Positions 35,003 through 37,056 of a DNA stretch of 37,056 nt are shown here, piece after piece. The DNA comes from a virus. How positions within the stretch are numbered: the first letter of the stretch is position 1; each line of letters opens with the position of its first letter. Position numbers and translations under genes: made by a program. The DNA is taken from IMG/VR virus record IMGVR_UViG_3300009168_000078, positions 1-37,056 of that record, one strand, 5' to 3'. Below the pieces are notes generated by a model. That model was not told the DNA's origin and made no database searches. It saw only the letters and a program-made list of their open reading frames with translations.

Positions 35003-37056
35003 TTAAGGAAGTCCGTTAAGGCCTCTCTGATAATCCTGTAAGACTTGCTCGGCTGTCCTTACATAATTCCAAATCTTTACTTCGTCTATTAGTCCCTTAG
35101 CTATGCTTGTAAAATCAGAACCTATAGCTACCTTTGAAGTTAAATTTTCCATAGCCACATAAGTTCCACTGTCTAAGGTGGTATCGTCTATTCTGTTTCC
35201 ATTAAGATATATTTTAATACCAGTTGAAGTTCCAGAACCATCATAACTCATTGAAAAATTAACCCATTGATTTTCATAGGAAGTTAAGGCTGTGTTATAA
35301 TATCTACTAATATAACCATTAACACTATTGTCGTATAAAAAAGCATAAACTTTTCCCGCGGAATTAACATTAAAATACCATTCTAATTTTCCAGTGTCAT
35401 ATTTATTTACCATTTGAAAACCATTACCAACAATAGCCGAGGTGCTATCCATATAAACCCAATTAGAAATACTAAAAGGTTTATCTACTATCCCATTTCC
35501 AAAACTAAAATCGTCATTATCGTCTGCTAAAGCATATTGGGTGGTTCCATTAAGACTTATTGCTTGGCCAAATTTACCATTAGTAAAAGTAGGAGAATTA
35601 TATAATGTTAAATCTCTCCTTTTACCTGAATAATCAGAACCTGTTCCGTCTAGTTTCCAATACCCCAACAAGCCCGTGCTCATTTTTATCTTCCCCAAAT
35701 ATCCGTCTTTGGTAGAGTTATACATCTGCCCCACCTCCCCTGCCGTCAACGCCCGATTGTATATGCGGACATCGTCGATGAGGCCGTTGAAAAATAAATC
35801 TCTTGTCGGTTTATTTCTCGCCCCAATAATTAAATTTGTAGCATTATAGGATAAGTCATTTGTAGGTTGGGTAAATGTTGATATCAAATTTCCATTTAAA
35901 TAAAATTTAACTTTTGGTGTGCCATCGTTATATCTTACTGCAGCAATATGTTTCCATCCACCAGCTACTAAAACATTTGCAGAGGATGGATAACCTCCAC
36001 CAGGAGTATAAATTCTTGAACCACTTATAAATAATCCTAATAATGGATCGCTGTCTGCACTATTACTTTTGGATACTATATATTGCTCATTTGTTACACC
36101 ATTGCTGTCTTTAATCCAAGCAGAAATAGTTGCTGTTGTTGAAAAATTAACGCTCGCCCCGTTCCCTGCATCCACATAATCATTCACCCCATCAAAACTC
36201 AACCCCTTGCCCAGCTTGCCCGCCACTGATTTTTCAGTGCTTCCGTCCCCAGTTGACAAAGTCCCAGTATTCCCATAGCCCGAGCTATCGGACAAAGTGC
36301 TTCCGTGAATAGCCGTTGCCTCATCAAACTTCCACCACCCCACAGGATTATTAGTGGTAGTAGTCGCATTCTCCTGATTAACCATTTTAATCTTGGGCTG
36401 AGTTGTCCACGCCAACACATTAGATAAAGTTAAATTATTCACTTTGCCATACAAAGTAGTGCCACTCCCCTCGTCCAAACGCCAGTAGTCCGTAAGCGTG
36501 CCAGCATTAGCCGTATAATCAAACGGATGCTGGGCCTGATACAACACTTGGCTATCACTCCAGTGGTCGCCTGCGGCGTAATACAGCTTCACATCACGAA
36601 TTTGTCCGTCAAATTTACTTGCTAAATCCGAATAAGCCCCTAATGTTAAAACTTGATTGTTTGTTAAATCTCCAACTGATGTTATAGTTCCCATTCTTGT
36701 ATTTGTGTTGTCAGCACCATCTAAAAAAACTTTACAATTCGCCGCCGTGTCTCTGTCAATAATCGCAGAAACATAATGCCATTTATTATCAGCAATATTT
36801 GAACTTCCTCTTAGCGAATAAGCATTGGCACTGGCATCAGTAAGAGCAAAATAAATATTTCCTGCGGAAGTCACAAAACGCCATCTTATAGTTGCACCAG
36901 TATTACTTTTTGCTAATATCGCATTAACACTCCCCGCATCCACATCCACCTTCACCCACGCACTCACACTAATATCCTGCGTAGTAATATCGTGCACCCC
37001 ATTATTCCCCGCCTGCCCATAATAAAGCCCATCCAAATCCAAATCGTGCCCCAGAA
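35003..37056 (-). CDS. Multi-LamG (jelly-roll) surface protein, 5' end beyond the window
   Basis: At least 684 residues, still open at the right edge. Three concanavalin/LamG-like domains are visible, each with the pattern ISAW-x-K, W-HxxA-x-x-D, FYLNG and G-IDDV-IYN. Numbered from the TTG at 37042 they span about 1-165, 225-440 and 455-679. Domain 3 carries NWVYMDS and IKIYLNGNRID. Such domains bind glycans or proteins on cell surfaces; in a phage they suit host attachment. The visible start (LGHDLDLDGLYYG) is already inside the first domain. It is the first gene of the tail block. Ser/Thr/Gly-rich linkers separate the domains. Confidence 0.8.
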   Translation of the reverse strand, partial: LGHDLDLDGLYYGQAGNNGVHDITTQDISVSAWVKVDVDAGSVNAILAKSNTGATIRWRFVTSAGNIYFALTDASANAYSLRGSSNIADNKWHYVSAIIDRDTAANCKVFLDGADNTNTRMGTITSVGDLTNNQVLTLGAYSDLASKFDGQIRDVKLYYAAGDHWSDSQVLYQAQHPFDYTANAGTLTDYWRLDEGSGTTLYGKVNNLTLSNVLAWTTQPKIKMVNQENATTTTNNPVGWWKFDEATAIHGSTLSDSSGYGNTGTLSTGDGSTEKSVAGKLGKGLSFDGVNDYVDAGNGASVNFSTTATISAWIKDSNGVTNEQYIVSKSNSADSDPLLGLFISGSRIYTPGGGYPSSANVLVAGGWKHIAAVRYNDGTPKVKFYLNGNLISTFTQPTNDLSYNATNLIIGARNKPTRDLFFNGLIDDVRIYNRALTAGEVGQMYNSTKDGYLGKIKMSTGLLGYWKLDGTGSDYSGKRRDLTLYNSPTFTNGKFGQAISLNGTTQYALADDNDDFSFGNGIVDKPFSISNWVYMDSTSAIVGNGFQMVNKYDTGKLEWYFNVNSAGKVYAFLYDNSVNGYISRYYNTALTSYENQWVNFSMSYDGSGTSTGIKIYLNGNRIDDTTLDSGTYVAMENLTSKVAIGSDFTSIAKGLIDEVKIWNYVRTAEQVLQDYQRGLNGLP

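Noticed and set aside
1-37056. Alternative genetic code with UGA as glycine
   Set aside because: UGA terminates many genes, several in ATGA overlaps with the next gene, and UAA/UAG are also used as stops.
1-37056. Integrase, CI-type repressor or transposase
   Set aside because: No frame shows tyrosine or serine recombinase, lambda-repressor or DDE motifs.

Overview
The window reads as most of one tailed double-stranded DNA phage genome of roughly 37 kb. Nearly all genes are on the minus strand. The virion genes are podovirus-like: a terminase pair, portal, scaffold, HK97-fold coat with an inserted domain, a small connector, a nozzle-like tail hub and internal/ejection-type proteins. No tape measure, tail sheath or major tail-tube gene is visible. 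UGA, UAA and UAG all act as stops, several of them in ATGA start/stop overlaps, so the code is standard and not the UGA=Gly code. The surface proteins carry many TSTTATST-type Ser/Thr-rich motifs behind N-terminal signal anchors. That style is typical of Patescibacteria (CPR, especially Parcubacteria), so a Patescibacteria host is my best inference; it is not proven.

Layout, following minus-strand transcription from high to low coordinate. (1) 37056-26749: LamG-domain surface protein (open at the right edge), papain-like protease, connector, nozzle, fibre-like protein and two internal virion proteins. (2) 26412-24062: XhlA-like membrane protein, a chain of tiny SD-driven genes, endolysin, VRR-NUC nuclease, holin-like protein and a very acidic peptide. 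(3) 23965-23480 on the plus strand: a lambda O-like initiator with five palindromic repeats inside its gene. (4) 23031-19719: a replication-relaxation family protein, an accessory gene with an apparent -1 frameshift extension, and a VirD4/HerA-like ATPase. This looks like a plasmid mobilisation module. (5) 19716-12136: structured intergenic DNA, a sigma-like protein, a plus-strand HTH regulator, a second initiator with its own internal repeats, a DnaB-like helicase, a RecB-type nuclease, an OB-like protein, a NinB-like recombination protein and small genes. (6) 12135-10898: an HNH homing endonuclease and small genes. (7) 10698-1: TerS, TerL, portal, scaffold, coat and a cassette of signal-anchored Ser/Thr-rich proteins, the last one cut by the left edge.

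If the two ends are joined, the head block (10698 to 1) runs straight into the tail block (37056 to 26749). That supports a circular or circularly permuted genome, although the two edge reading frames miss each other by one base. I see no integrase, CI-type repressor, CRISPR array or transposase. The relaxation protein, VirD4-like ATPase, two self-contained initiator/origin candidates and consensus DnaA boxes make a phage-plasmid lifestyle worth testing.

A recurring oddity is the density of long, nearly perfect inverted repeats between genes, several ending only 6-20 bases before a start codon. Many virion genes have no Shine-Dalgarno sequence and start after an AT-rich TTAAAAT-like leader, whereas several early and lysis genes have strong AGGAGG-type sites.
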